Source: VGJV01 sp964646415 (lineage in GTDB: Bacteria > Patescibacteriota > Minisyncoccia > UBA6257 > 2-01-FULL-56-20). From it: 64,000 nucleotides of DNA. A program made the translations under genes and the position numbers. The notes under the pieces are model-generated. The model was not told the DNA's origin. It did no database searches and worked only from the letters and a program-made list of their open reading frames with translations. Below are positions 18,983-27,058 of the stretch, piece by piece (within the stretch, counting starts at the first letter, position 1; each line of letters starts with the position of its first letter). The stretch covers positions 1-64,000 of the forward strand of contig CAZYEL010000005.1 of NCBI GenBank assembly GCA_964646415.1, written 5' to 3'.

Positions 18983-19082
18983 ATCCCGTTAGAAATAATA
19001 TCCCGCCGCTTGCAGCGCGGCTTGCCGCCCACGTCAAATCCCCGCAGGGATACGAATGCCCCGCGGGAATTTCTAACGGGAT
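18983..19082. repeat. 100-bp element with 14-bp perfect terminal inverted repeats
   Basis: ATCCCGTTAGAAAT (18983-18996) is the exact inverse of ATTTCTAACGGGAT (19069-19082). The inside is GC-rich with smaller hairpins (CCGC...GCGG, CCCCGCGGG). It abuts the stop codon of the GT-C gene. It looks like a small non-coding mobile or palindromic element; it may also serve as a terminator. I see nothing else in 18899-18982. Confidence 0.55.
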
Positions 19083-20474
19083 TTATATTGAGGAAGCAGC
19101 CTCGGTGTTTTTCCCCGGGAAGAGGAGCCTCCCTCCGATATACAGGGATGCAAAAAGATATGAGGCGGTGAGCGGAGAAAGCGGGGTGGGAATCACCATA
19201 AGGAACACCGAGAGGAGTATGATGGTGAAACTTGGCAAGAAGAGCGTGAGGAGGGGCAATATCCATAGGAAGTACCACGGCAGCACCCACGGTGTTCCAA
19301 AGATGAGAATCGCGAGGAGCGGGAAGGTATAGGCGAGAAGCGGTTTGCTGCGGAAGAGAAACCACGCCATCACGAAAATCCCTATCATAAGACCCATGGT
19401 ACGGACGGCGGGCAATTCAAGACCCAGCGTGGTCGCGATTGCCATGGTGGGAAAGAGCGAGGCATCCGTGGTGCCGGGCAGGATGGCGTCGCCTGCGGCG
19501 GCGATGCTTGCGGCGATGCCGCCGAACGGGGCGTAGAGAAGCGCGGCAAGCCCGCCTGCGCCAAGCAGTACTCCTCCAAACTGCGCGCATTTCCTGAGCC
19601 ACGGCATATTACTGCGGAAGAGGAGGTAAAAAAGAGGTATGGGAAGAAGGAAAAAGGGCACGTACTTTACGAATCCTCCGAGGAGGAGGATGAGCGCGCT
19701 TGCCGCGTACTTTTCCCGCTTGAAGAAGAGGTAGCTGAAGAGGATGGAAGGAACGACCAAAAAATCGTTGTGCGCGTCCATGAGGAGCAGTTGGAGCATG
19801 GCGGGGTTCCATGCGAGGAGAAGCATAACGGTGTTTCTCTCCCCATCGTTCATGCGGTGGAGCGCCATGATGCGCCAGAGCGCGTATCCCGAGAGGAGGA
19901 GGGAAGCGAGGGCGGCGAGTTTTACCAGGAAGACCGAGGCGGCAAAGGATTGTCCCACATATACCGCTCCCGTGATGAGATAGGTCCACAGGGGTCCGTA
20001 CATCATAGGGAGGTGCGTCCAAGTGAGGTAGGGTGCGAACCACGGGTCGCCCCGGAGCATGTCGGGAGTGGTGAAGTAAGGATTCAAGTGGTGCACCACC
20101 GAACCTTTCGCGAGCAGCATATTCCAGTAGACGTCCTGCGATTTCGTGGGATGCGTCACGACTGCAATCGCGGCGAACACAAAAAAGAAAGCGATGACGA
20201 GCTTGAGGAAAAGCCGGTGAGGAATTTGCCCGGTTCTTTTAAGCAGAATTCCATACCAGAGCAAAAACGACGCGAAGATTGAGGGAAAAAGAAAGTGTGC
20301 GAGGTACCCTGCCCACTCGATTTTTTCCGGCGAGAGTGCGCCGCCGGCTTCCTGAAAATCCATGGGATTCAGGAGGAATCTTTGTGCAAGGAGCGCAGCC
20401 GCGAGCGCAACGCCGGTTCCCACAAGCAGGAACAGTTGCCGCCGCGTTTTGCTTCCCTCGCTTGCCTCGTGCAT
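19083..20474 (-). CDS. GT-C family polyprenol-phosphate-dependent (manno)glycosyltransferase, multi-pass membrane protein
   Basis: 463 residues with about ten hydrophobic segments. The first outer loop has VVTHPTKSQDVYWNM, with the acidic residue typical of GT-C enzymes, and later SVVHHLNPYF and LAWNPAMLQLLLMDAHNDF. These features resemble the GT87 / MptB-like alpha-mannosyltransferases that use lipid-linked mannose. The gene starts 20 bases after a polyprenol-phosphate mannose synthase on the same strand, which would supply its donor. Together they probably mannosylate a cell-surface polymer or protein outside the membrane. Sugar specificity is inferred from the neighbour only. Confidence 0.7.
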   Translation of the reverse strand: MHEASEGSKTRRQLFLLVGTGVALAAALLAQRFLLNPMDFQEAGGALSPEKIEWAGYLAHFLFPSIFASFLLWYGILLKRTGQIPHRLFLKLVIAFFFVFAAIAVVTHPTKSQDVYWNMLLAKGSVVHHLNPYFTTPDMLRGDPWFAPYLTWTHLPMMYGPLWTYLITGAVYVGQSFAASVFLVKLAALASLLLSGYALWRIMALHRMNDGERNTVMLLLAWNPAMLQLLLMDAHNDFLVVPSILFSYLFFKREKYAASALILLLGGFVKYVPFFLLPIPLFYLLFRSNMPWLRKCAQFGGVLLGAGGLAALLYAPFGGIAASIAAAGDAILPGTTDASLFPTMAIATTLGLELPAVRTMGLMIGIFVMAWFLFRSKPLLAYTFPLLAILIFGTPWVLPWYFLWILPLLTLFLPSFTIILLSVFLMVIPTPLSPLTASYLFASLYIGGRLLFPGKNTEAASSI

Positions 20475-20494
20475 TGGACTATTGTAGCACCACG

Positions 20495-21205
20495 TTACTT
20501 GAGGAATCGCATGCGCCAGGGGGTCAGCAATCCTTCGAGAATCATCATGCCGCCGAACTTCGAAACCCCTCCTTGCCTTTCACTGAAAATAATAGGGACT
20601 TCTGCTGCGGCAGCGCCATACTTGCACGCAAGGAATTTCATCTCGATTTGAAACGCATATCCATTGCTCATTATTCCTTTTTCCACAATCCGTTCCAAAA
20701 TCTCCCGGTGATATGCCACGAACCCGGAAGTCAAATCGGCGATGGGGATTCCGGTGGCCATGCGTGCGTAGATATTGGCACATTTACTCAATAACCGCCT
20801 CCGCATGCTCCAGTTTTCCGTTTTTCCGCCTTTTACATACCGGGATCCCACGACAAGGTCATTTCCTTGCTCCATTACTGCGGAGAGTCGTGCGAGGTCG
20901 TCCGGATTGTGCGAAAAATCGGCATCCATGGTGATAATGCGTGTGATGTGCGGGTCGTTCAGGATTGCCTTGAAGGCGGTAATGTACGCCGAAGCCATGC
21001 CGAGTTTCCCCGGCCGGGAGATGAGAGTGATTCCCTCGTAAGCGTGCGCGAGAGTTTCCACTATTTCCGCAGTGCCGTCGGGTGAATTGTCGTCAACCAC
21101 CGTAATGCGGGTTTTTGGGTGTGATTTTTTTATCGCCCTGATAAGCCGTTCTATGCTTCCTTTTTCGTTGTACGTCGGTATTGCGATGACGCTTTCTTCT
21201 TTCAT
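20495..21205 (-). CDS. Polyprenol-phosphate mannose synthase (DPM1-like, GT2)
   Basis: 236 residues from the ATG at 21205 (MKEESVIAIPTYNEKGSI). GT2 fold with VVDDNSPDGTAEI, the catalytic MDADFSHNP, VVGSRYVKGG and the late GVSKFGG, all typical of dolichol/polyprenol-phosphate mannose synthases. It transfers mannose from GDP-mannose to a polyprenyl phosphate at the cytoplasmic face. No C-terminal membrane domain, so it is the soluble form. A longer reading frame extends upstream to 21598 but has no family similarity and overlaps the proS promoter, so I rejected it. First gene of a two-gene operon with the GT-C enzyme. Confidence 0.88.
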   Translation of the reverse strand: MKEESVIAIPTYNEKGSIERLIRAIKKSHPKTRITVVDDNSPDGTAEIVETLAHAYEGITLISRPGKLGMASAYITAFKAILNDPHITRIITMDADFSHNPDDLARLSAVMEQGNDLVVGSRYVKGGKTENWSMRRRLLSKCANIYARMATGIPIADLTSGFVAYHREILERIVEKGIMSNGYAFQIEMKFLACKYGAAAAEVPIIFSERQGGVSKFGGMMILEGLLTPWRMRFLK

Positions 21206-21264
21206 GTTCAGGCAAGTGCATAGTATACGCACAGTATAACCAATATGTGAGGAATGCCCATGTG

Positions 21265-21293
21265 TTGAGCCTTTTTCATGTTCGCGGTATGCT
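21265..21293 (+). promoter_or_regulatory. Promoter of proS
   Basis: TTGAGC (21265-21270), 17-base spacer, TATGCT (21288-21293). The expected start near 21300 gives a leader of about 12 bases. Confidence 0.55.
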
Positions 21294-21311
21294 TTTGCCA
21301 TACATACGCCG

Positions 21312-22538
21312 ATGTTGCAGTCCAAACTTTTCACCAAGACCAGCCGCAACGCGCCCAAGGACGAGGAAGCGTTGAACGCACAGCTTCTCGTGCGCGGCGG
21401 GTTTGTGCAGAAACTTATGGCGGGGGTGTACTCATTCCTTCCGCTTGGACTTCGGGTAATTCGGAGGATTGAGACAATTGTGCGTGAAGAAATGGTGGCG
21501 ATTGGTGGAGAAGAACTTGCGTTGCCGGTGTTGCACCCGAAGGCAAATTGGTTCGAGACCGGCCGATGGGAAACGTACGACACGCTGTTCCGCTTCACAA
21601 GCCGTTATTCGAAGAATGAGTATGTGCTTGGCCCCACGCATGAGGAGGTGATCGCGCCGCTTGCAAAACAATTTATTTTTTCCTATCAGGACCTGCCGAA
21701 GTACGTGTTTCAGATTCAGACAAAGCTCCGTGATGAGAAACGGGCGAAGTCGGGCCTTCTCCGCGGGCGCGAATTTTTGATGAAGGACCTTTACTCGTTT
21801 CACCGCGACGACGCCGGCCTTGATGGGTATTACGAGAAAGCAAAAGGAGCGTATGCGCGGGTGTTCGAGCGCGTGGGGCTTGGCGCGGACACCGTGCTTA
21901 CGTTCGCCTCGGGCGGCAGTTTCTCGAAGTATTCGCACGAGTTTCAGACGCTCATCCCCGCGGGAGAAGACACCATTTATCTTTGCGAGAAATGCCGCGT
22001 GGCGGTAAATAAGGAAATTATTGCCGAGCAGCCGACATGTCCTTCGTGCCGTGCGAAGGACCTGCAGGAGTGCACCGGCGCCGAAGTGGGAAATATTTTT
22101 AAACTTAAAACGAAGTATTCCACGCCATTCGGGCTTCAATATAAAGACGAGAAAGGGGCGATGCATGATGTGCTCATGGGTTGTTATGGTATTGGTATTT
22201 CGCGGCTCATGGGGGTGGTGGTGGAGCGGTTCCATGACGAGAAAGGAATCATCTGGCCGGAGTCTATCGCTCCCTTCGCGGCGCATCTTATCGAGTTGAA
22301 TGGCGCGTCCGCGTCGGGAGTCTACGATGCTTTACAGAAGAGAGGCGTAGACATACTCTATGACGAGACTGCGCGCTCGGCGGGCGAGAAGCTCACGGAC
22401 GCCGATTTGCTGGGAATCCCTCTGCGTGCGGTGGTGAGCCCCAAGACGAAGGGAAAAGTAGAGCTCAAAGCGCGCAATGCGGACACCGTGGAGTTGGTTG
22501 ATGAGAAAGAGTTTGTCGCGCGCATGAGTGCGTTATAG
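21312..22538 (+). CDS. proS: Prolyl-tRNA synthetase lacking the editing insertion
   Basis: 408 residues, against about 570 for the usual bacterial form. Class II motifs are clear: VLGPTHEEV, motif 2 around LRDEKRAKSGLLRGREF, motif 3 GCYGIGISRLMGVV, then an anticodon-binding domain of the HGTP type. The YbaK-like editing domain between motifs 2 and 3 is missing. In its place is a short zinc-ribbon-like piece (CEKC ... CPSC, about 225-250). It charges tRNA-Pro and probably relies on no cis-editing of mis-charged alanine. mreB follows after 24 bases. Confidence 0.95.
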   Translation: MLQSKLFTKTSRNAPKDEEALNAQLLVRGGFVQKLMAGVYSFLPLGLRVIRRIETIVREEMVAIGGEELALPVLHPKANWFETGRWETYDTLFRFTSRYSKNEYVLGPTHEEVIAPLAKQFIFSYQDLPKYVFQIQTKLRDEKRAKSGLLRGREFLMKDLYSFHRDDAGLDGYYEKAKGAYARVFERVGLGADTVLTFASGGSFSKYSHEFQTLIPAGEDTIYLCEKCRVAVNKEIIAEQPTCPSCRAKDLQECTGAEVGNIFKLKTKYSTPFGLQYKDEKGAMHDVLMGCYGIGISRLMGVVVERFHDEKGIIWPESIAPFAAHLIELNGASASGVYDALQKRGVDILYDETARSAGEKLTDADLLGIPLRAVVSPKTKGKVELKARNADTVELVDEKEFVARMSAL

Positions 22539-22562
22539 GTTATAAGTCATTTGCTATTCGCC

Positions 22563-23606
22563 ATGAAAATGTTCGACTATATGTTCAGCGACGCGGGAAT
22601 CGATTTGGGAACTTCCAGTACTCTGGTGTATTTGGGGCGCAAGGGTCTTATGGTGAACGAGCCGTCCGTCGTCTCGGTGAATACAAAGACGAACCAAATT
22701 CTCGCGGTGGGGGAGGAGGCGAAGAAGATGATGGGGAGGACCCCCGCGCACATCAGCGTTATCCGACCGCTTGTGGGCGGCGTGGTTTCGGATTTTGAGA
22801 TGACGCAGGAGATGCTGCGGCAGTTTTTGCGGCGGGCGAGCAGGGCGCCTCTCCTCGGGTTTCGTCATGGTGTAATCGCTATTCCCAATGGCGTGACCGA
22901 GGTGGAGCGGAAATCGGTGGAAGACGCGGCAACGAACGCCGGGTGCAGCAAGGTGTACCTTGTTGAAGCGCCTGTGGCTGCGGCCTTGGGCGCGCGGCTT
23001 CCGATTCTCTCGCCTACCGCGAGTCTTATCGTGGATATTGGCGGGGGAACCACCGATGTCGCAGTTATTTCCATGGGGGGGATTGTGGTGGCGAAGACGC
23101 TCCGGGTAGCGGGTGATAAATTGAATGAGGACATTATCCGTTTTGTGCGCGATGAATTCCGGCTTGCCATCGGTGAGCAGACCGCCGAATACCTGAAAAT
23201 TGCGGCAGGGTCCGCGCTCCCCGTTGAGGGGCGCATTGAGGTGGCAATCCGGGGACGGGATTACACGACCGGACTCCCGCGCGAGGTGAGCGTAAAGAAC
23301 GCTAATGTCCGGCAGGCAACCCAAAAGTCGCTTCGTACGATTGTGGATGCCATTCGAGAAGTGATTGAACTTACGCCGCCGGAGCTTGTGGGTGACATGC
23401 TCGCGCAAGGGATATATCTCTGCGGGGGAGGGGCATTGCTCCGCGGTTTGAACGAGCTTGTGGAGCGGGAAACGGCGGTGAAAACCGCGGTTGCGGAAGA
23501 ACCTCTTACCTGCGTGGTGAGGGGGCTGGGGCAAATCGTGGACGATTTTGAGGGATTCCGGACCTTGCTCGATAATCCCCTGAAGCCGCTGGAAATTAAA
23601 TTGTAG
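22563..23606 (+). CDS. mreB: Rod-shape actin homologue MreB
   Basis: 347 residues. Actin-fold motifs: phosphate-1 IDLGTSSTLVYL at about 13-24, phosphate-2 VDIGGGTTDVAVI at about 155-167, adenosine motif CGGGALLRGL at about 290. It forms membrane-bound filaments that guide wall synthesis. I chose ATG 22563 (MKMFDYMFSDAG); a TTG 12 bases upstream is less likely. Followed by mreC, mreD-like and PBP2, the normal elongasome order. Confidence 0.96.
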   Translation: MKMFDYMFSDAGIDLGTSSTLVYLGRKGLMVNEPSVVSVNTKTNQILAVGEEAKKMMGRTPAHISVIRPLVGGVVSDFEMTQEMLRQFLRRASRAPLLGFRHGVIAIPNGVTEVERKSVEDAATNAGCSKVYLVEAPVAAALGARLPILSPTASLIVDIGGGTTDVAVISMGGIVVAKTLRVAGDKLNEDIIRFVRDEFRLAIGEQTAEYLKIAAGSALPVEGRIEVAIRGRDYTTGLPREVSVKNANVRQATQKSLRTIVDAIREVIELTPPELVGDMLAQGIYLCGGGALLRGLNELVERETAVKTAVAEEPLTCVVRGLGQIVDDFEGFRTLLDNPLKPLEIKL

Positions 23607-23678
23607 GAACATGGAACAAGGAACACGGAACAAGAAAATTGCTTTGTCCCTTGTCGCTTGTCCCTTGTCGCTATTGTG

Positions 23679-24356
23679 ATGTCCGAAAAGTATCTCATCG
23701 GTTTCCTGGTGGTAATTGCAGTATTGCTTGCGGCGCTGCAGCCCGGTTTCGGTTTCTGGGCACGTGAGGGAATACAAGGAGGAACCGCCGTCCCTGCGGA
23801 TGAGCTGCGTTCGGAAAACGCCGCGCTCAAGGCGCAGCTCGCACGTCATGAGATTGCGCAGTATCAACTTCCCGATTTTCTCGGGAAGACGACCCTTGTG
23901 GAAGTGCACTCCCGGTATCCGTTCGGCTTGAAAAACGAGCTTCTTGTGAATGCCGGGGAGAAGGACGGAGTGCGTGTGGGACAGCCCGCGCTTTTTCATG
24001 GAATGTTTGTGGGAGTTGTCATGAAAGTATTCGACCATGCGGCGATCATTGAAACGATTTTCGATGTGCGCGCAAAGTATGCGGTGCGCGTGGGGAAAAA
24101 AAGTTTCGATGCATTGCTTGAGGGAGGGAGTGAGCCTCGTCTCACGCTTATCGCGAATAGCGCCGAGATTGAGTCGGGAGCGACAATTTACAGTGCCGCC
24201 CCGTCGGTGCCTTACGGGCTTGCGGTTGGCACGGTGAAAGAAGGACGTGCGGGACGGAGCGGGTTGTTCCAGGAGTCGACCATTGCCATACCGTATAGCA
24301 TTGGGGAAATCAGGGTTCTGGAAATAATGACGGAGCACGTTCCTCCGTCTCTTTGA
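23679..24356 (+). CDS. mreC: Rod-shape-determining protein MreC
   Basis: 225 residues from ATG 23679. One N-terminal membrane helix (LIGFLVVIAVLLAALQPGF), a short coiled coil (DELRSENAALKAQLARHE, about 35-53), then the beta-rich MreC core (NAGEKDGVRVGQPALFHGMFVGVV). It links MreB to PBP2 in the elongation machine. The 72-base gap after mreB is made of degenerate words (GGAACAAGGAACACGG, then CTTGTCCCTTGTCGC) that can fold back on each other. A MITE-like element separates it from mreD. Confidence 0.9.
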   Translation: MSEKYLIGFLVVIAVLLAALQPGFGFWAREGIQGGTAVPADELRSENAALKAQLARHEIAQYQLPDFLGKTTLVEVHSRYPFGLKNELLVNAGEKDGVRVGQPALFHGMFVGVVMKVFDHAAIIETIFDVRAKYAVRVGKKSFDALLEGGSEPRLTLIANSAEIESGATIYSAAPSVPYGLAVGTVKEGRAGRSGLFQESTIAIPYSIGEIRVLEIMTEHVPPSL

Positions 24357-24363
24357 CGCATAC

Positions 24364-24530
24364 TAGAGCATGTTTCGAAACCCCATATCCTGCATCCTCG
24401 CCGATAGTTTCGGCTGCAAACCGTTTTTCCCTCCTCGTAATAGCCCATGCTATTCCTTGTCGCGAGAAAACGGTTTTCGCTCGGACCTCTCGACAAGGTG
24501 CGACGAAAGAGGGTTTCGAAACATGCTCTA
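24364..24530. mobile_element. 167-bp MITE-like element with 20-bp perfect terminal inverted repeats
   Basis: TAGAGCATGTTTCGAAACCC at 24364-24383 is the exact inverse of 24511-24530. Internal complementary tracts (AACCGTTTT and AAAACGGTT) let the whole element fold into one long hairpin. Both ends carry TA, the usual target of Tc1/IS630-type elements. It has no plausible ORF. It ends 3 bases before the mreD-like start codon. Confidence 0.75.
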
Positions 24531-24533
24531 ACC

Positions 24534-24980
24534 ATGAACCGCACAATGTTTGCCGCAGTGCTTCTTTGCGTGATTGCGTTCCTGCTGCAAATACAGTTTG
24601 GGGGGAACGGGTTCGGTTTTGAAAACGCAGTCCTCGTCACTCTTATTGCGCTCGCGTGCGTGCGTGATGTGCTGCAGATCGTGTTTCTCGGCATCATTGC
24701 CGCATGGTTTTTAAACTGGCAACCGGGTGTGAGTGCGGAAGTCGTGCTTCTTGTGGCGATTCCCGTTGCGGTGAGTTTACTGAAGGGCATATTCCCCGGT
24801 TTGTTCCTGGTGAGTTATTGGGCAGCTGTCGTTCTTGGCGTAGGGTTGTGGTATGTGGCGGCGGATTTTCGCTTGATAGTGGAGACTCCTTCCGCGTTGA
24901 TGAATGAAATTGCGTTGGGTTGTATATGGGCTGCCGCATGTATCGTGCCAATACGTATTCTTGCCCGCGATTCACGCTAG
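24534..24980 (+). CDS. mreD: MreD-like integral membrane protein
   Basis: 148 residues with four to five hydrophobic segments and almost no soluble part, in the mreD position between mreC and PBP2. Sequence similarity to MreD is weak, as usual for this family, so the name rests on size, topology and order. The start (MNRTMFAAVLL) is 3 bases downstream of the MITE-like element, whose insertion has probably replaced its original leader and ribosome-binding site. Confidence 0.6.
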   Translation: MNRTMFAAVLLCVIAFLLQIQFGGNGFGFENAVLVTLIALACVRDVLQIVFLGIIAAWFLNWQPGVSAEVVLLVAIPVAVSLLKGIFPGLFLVSYWAAVVLGVGLWYVAADFRLIVETPSALMNEIALGCIWAAACIVPIRILARDSR

Positions 24981-25030
24981 TTCATGCAAGCATTGTTGAG
25001 AGCAATTCTCCGCAGCATGTCCCGCGGCAG

Positions 25031-25065
25031 AATTTCAAGACGTTTGGTGAACTTTGCTTGAAATT
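25031..25065. repeat. Inverted repeat before the PBP2 gene
   Basis: AATTTCAAG (25031-25039) and CTTGAAATT (25057-25065) are perfect inverse copies 17 bases apart. This could be an operator or a weak hairpin just upstream of the PBP2 start. Confidence 0.4.
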
Positions 25066-25080
25066 TCACTGCGGGGCATA

Positions 25081-26979
25081 ATGGGTTGTATGAGATGGTT
25101 TCCAAGAAAGGATGGCAACGAGGGCGCCCCTGCTTTTGAGGAGGCAGTTGCGGAAGATTGGGCTGAAGGAGCCGAAACGGTGGAAGTACCGCTTGGCAGT
25201 CATCCCCTGATTTATGTGTGGTTTCTTGTATTACTACTGGCCATCGGTTTCGCGGGGCGGGTAGTTTTCTTGAGCATCGGAAAAGGGACGGTGTATGCTG
25301 CGCGCGCCAGGGCGAACCTGGAACAGGTAAAAAAGACCATTCCCCTCCGCGGGATTATCACGGACCGATTTGGCACGGTGCTCGCGGAAAACAAGATTGT
25401 GCCCTATGTGTTTCTGGAAACAGGGAAGTTTTTGAAGCACGAGGAACTGCAGGAACCGACACTCCAGGCGTTGCGCCAGGTTGCGGACATTGCGCCCGAT
25501 GAAGTATGGGGTTGGATTCGCGATGCGGACCCCGACCGTCTCGGCGAGAGAATTCCTATTCCCATAGAGGTGAGCGACAGGATACTGGTGATGCTGAAAG
25601 GATTGAATCTTTCCACGGTCGTTGTCGAGGACGGCGTTGAGCGGGTGTATAAAAAAGGGAAAGCGTTTTCGCAGGTGCTGGGGTATGTGGGGTTTCCCGG
25701 TGCGGCGGATTTGCAGGCGAATCCGTTGATAAGCGCGGATGAGATGGTCGGGAAAGACGGCGTTGAGCGTTCCTATAACAGTTTGCTGCGGGGGGATGCG
25801 GGAATCACCGTGGTGCGGCGGGACGCGCTGGGGAATGTGCTCGATACATCCGAACGGCAAGCGCCCTCCCGCGGCGAGACTTTGCGTCTTACGATTGATG
25901 CGGACCTCCAGACTTATTTTTACGAGCGTCTTGGGGCGGGATTGCGTTCGCTGGGGCGTAAAGTGGGAGTGGGTATTGCGATGAACCCGAAGACCGGAGA
26001 GGTGCTTGCGCTTGTGCAGGAGCCTTCCTATGACAACGGCATTCTCTCGAAGACCGGGCATACGAGCGAGAAAAAGGCAATTTTGACTTCACCCGAGAAG
26101 CCCCTTTTCAACAGGGCGATTTCCGGGGCATATAGTCCCGGTTCCACGATAAAACCGCTTGTGGGAATCGCGGCGCTGAAGGAGGGGGTGATTGACCCCG
26201 AGCGTAAGATTTTTTCCCCGGGGTATCTGGATATTCCAAACCCCTTTGACCCCTCGAAACCCACTCGCTACAAAGACTGGCGGGCTCATGGAAATGTGGA
26301 TTTGGCGGCGGCAATCGCCGTTTCGAGCGACGTCTATTTCTACGAGGTCGGCGGCGGAGCACCGGGTGGTCCGAAAGGATTGGGGATCGAGCGCTTGCGG
26401 GGATGGTGGGAGAAATTCAATCTCGGCACGCTCACCGGCATTGATCTTCCCGGCGAAGTTGAGGGGTTTCTCCCTTCAGTCGAATGGAAAGAGAAGCGCG
26501 AGAAGCGGCCGTGGCTTTTGGGAGACACCTACAACGTTTCGATCGGGCAGGGCGACTTGCTCATAACGCCGATGCAGCTTCTTTTATATCTGAACGCCGT
26601 CGCTACGGGGGGAAAGCTCTTGCGTCCTGTGATTGCGGAGGAAGCGCCGCATCCGGTGGTAGTGAAGGATTTTTCCGACCTTGCACCCGAAATTGCGGAA
26701 GTGGTGAAAGGCATGCGTCAGGCGGTCACCGCACCGAACGCGACGATTTATGCTTTGCATGATTTGCCGTTCACGCTTGCAGCGAAAACCGGAAGCGCCC
26801 AGGTATACAACAACCGCAAGGTAAACGCCTTCTTTGTGGGCTATGCGCCCGTCGAGGACCCGCAGCTTATTGTGCTTGTTCTTGTGGAAGATGCCAAAGA
26901 GGGGGCTTTGAACGCCATCCCCGTGGGCGGGGATGTGCTCAAGTGGTACTATGAGCGTAGGATAGTAGGTAGTAAGTAG
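25081..26979 (+). CDS. mrdA: Penicillin-binding protein 2 (elongasome transpeptidase)
   Basis: About 632 residues from ATG 25081 (MGCMRWF; an ATG three codons later is also possible). A membrane anchor (about 40-62) is followed by the PBP dimerisation domain (TDRFGTVLAEN) and a transpeptidase domain with all three active-site motifs: STIK at about 353, SSD at about 414 (PBP2 enzymes have D here) and KTGSAQ at about 569. It cross-links lateral-wall peptidoglycan. The N-terminal 40 residues are acidic and not conserved. Last gene of the mre cluster. Confidence 0.94.
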   Translation: MGCMRWFPRKDGNEGAPAFEEAVAEDWAEGAETVEVPLGSHPLIYVWFLVLLLAIGFAGRVVFLSIGKGTVYAARARANLEQVKKTIPLRGIITDRFGTVLAENKIVPYVFLETGKFLKHEELQEPTLQALRQVADIAPDEVWGWIRDADPDRLGERIPIPIEVSDRILVMLKGLNLSTVVVEDGVERVYKKGKAFSQVLGYVGFPGAADLQANPLISADEMVGKDGVERSYNSLLRGDAGITVVRRDALGNVLDTSERQAPSRGETLRLTIDADLQTYFYERLGAGLRSLGRKVGVGIAMNPKTGEVLALVQEPSYDNGILSKTGHTSEKKAILTSPEKPLFNRAISGAYSPGSTIKPLVGIAALKEGVIDPERKIFSPGYLDIPNPFDPSKPTRYKDWRAHGNVDLAAAIAVSSDVYFYEVGGGAPGGPKGLGIERLRGWWEKFNLGTLTGIDLPGEVEGFLPSVEWKEKREKRPWLLGDTYNVSIGQGDLLITPMQLLLYLNAVATGGKLLRPVIAEEAPHPVVVKDFSDLAPEIAEVVKGMRQAVTAPNATIYALHDLPFTLAAKTGSAQVYNNRKVNAFFVGYAPVEDPQLIVLVLVEDAKEGALNAIPVGGDVLKWYYERRIVGSK

Positions 26980-27011
26980 TATGTGGTAGGTAGTAGGGGT
27001 GCGAATGCTTA

Positions 27012-27048
27012 AAGGTTAAACCTTAAGAATTCCCCAAGGTTCAACCTT
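27012..27048 (+). promoter_or_regulatory. Paired 13-bp palindromes AAGGTTNAACCTT upstream of cysteine-rich copy 1
   Basis: AAGGTTAAACCTT at 27012-27024 and AAGGTTCAACCTT at 27036-27048, start-to-start 24 bases. The second ends 10 bases before the ATG at 27059 and no Shine-Dalgarno is visible. The same pair precedes copies 2 and 4 at nearly the same distance. The preceding bases 26980-27005 are TAGTAGG-type degenerate words. Confidence 0.7.
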
Positions 27049-27058
27049 GAAGAATCCA

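Noticed and set aside
20279..20794. 171-codon plus-strand ORF across the GT-C/DPM1 junction
   Set aside because: Antisense to two genes with clear family motifs; no motif of its own.
21206..21598. N-terminal extension of the DPM1-like gene
   Set aside because: The extra 130 codons overlap proS and its promoter and have no GT2 similarity; the family start is at 21205.
22554..24338. 594-codon minus-strand ORF opposite mreB and mreC
   Set aside because: Antisense to two well-conserved genes; composition rich in R, H and P, typical of a GC shadow frame.
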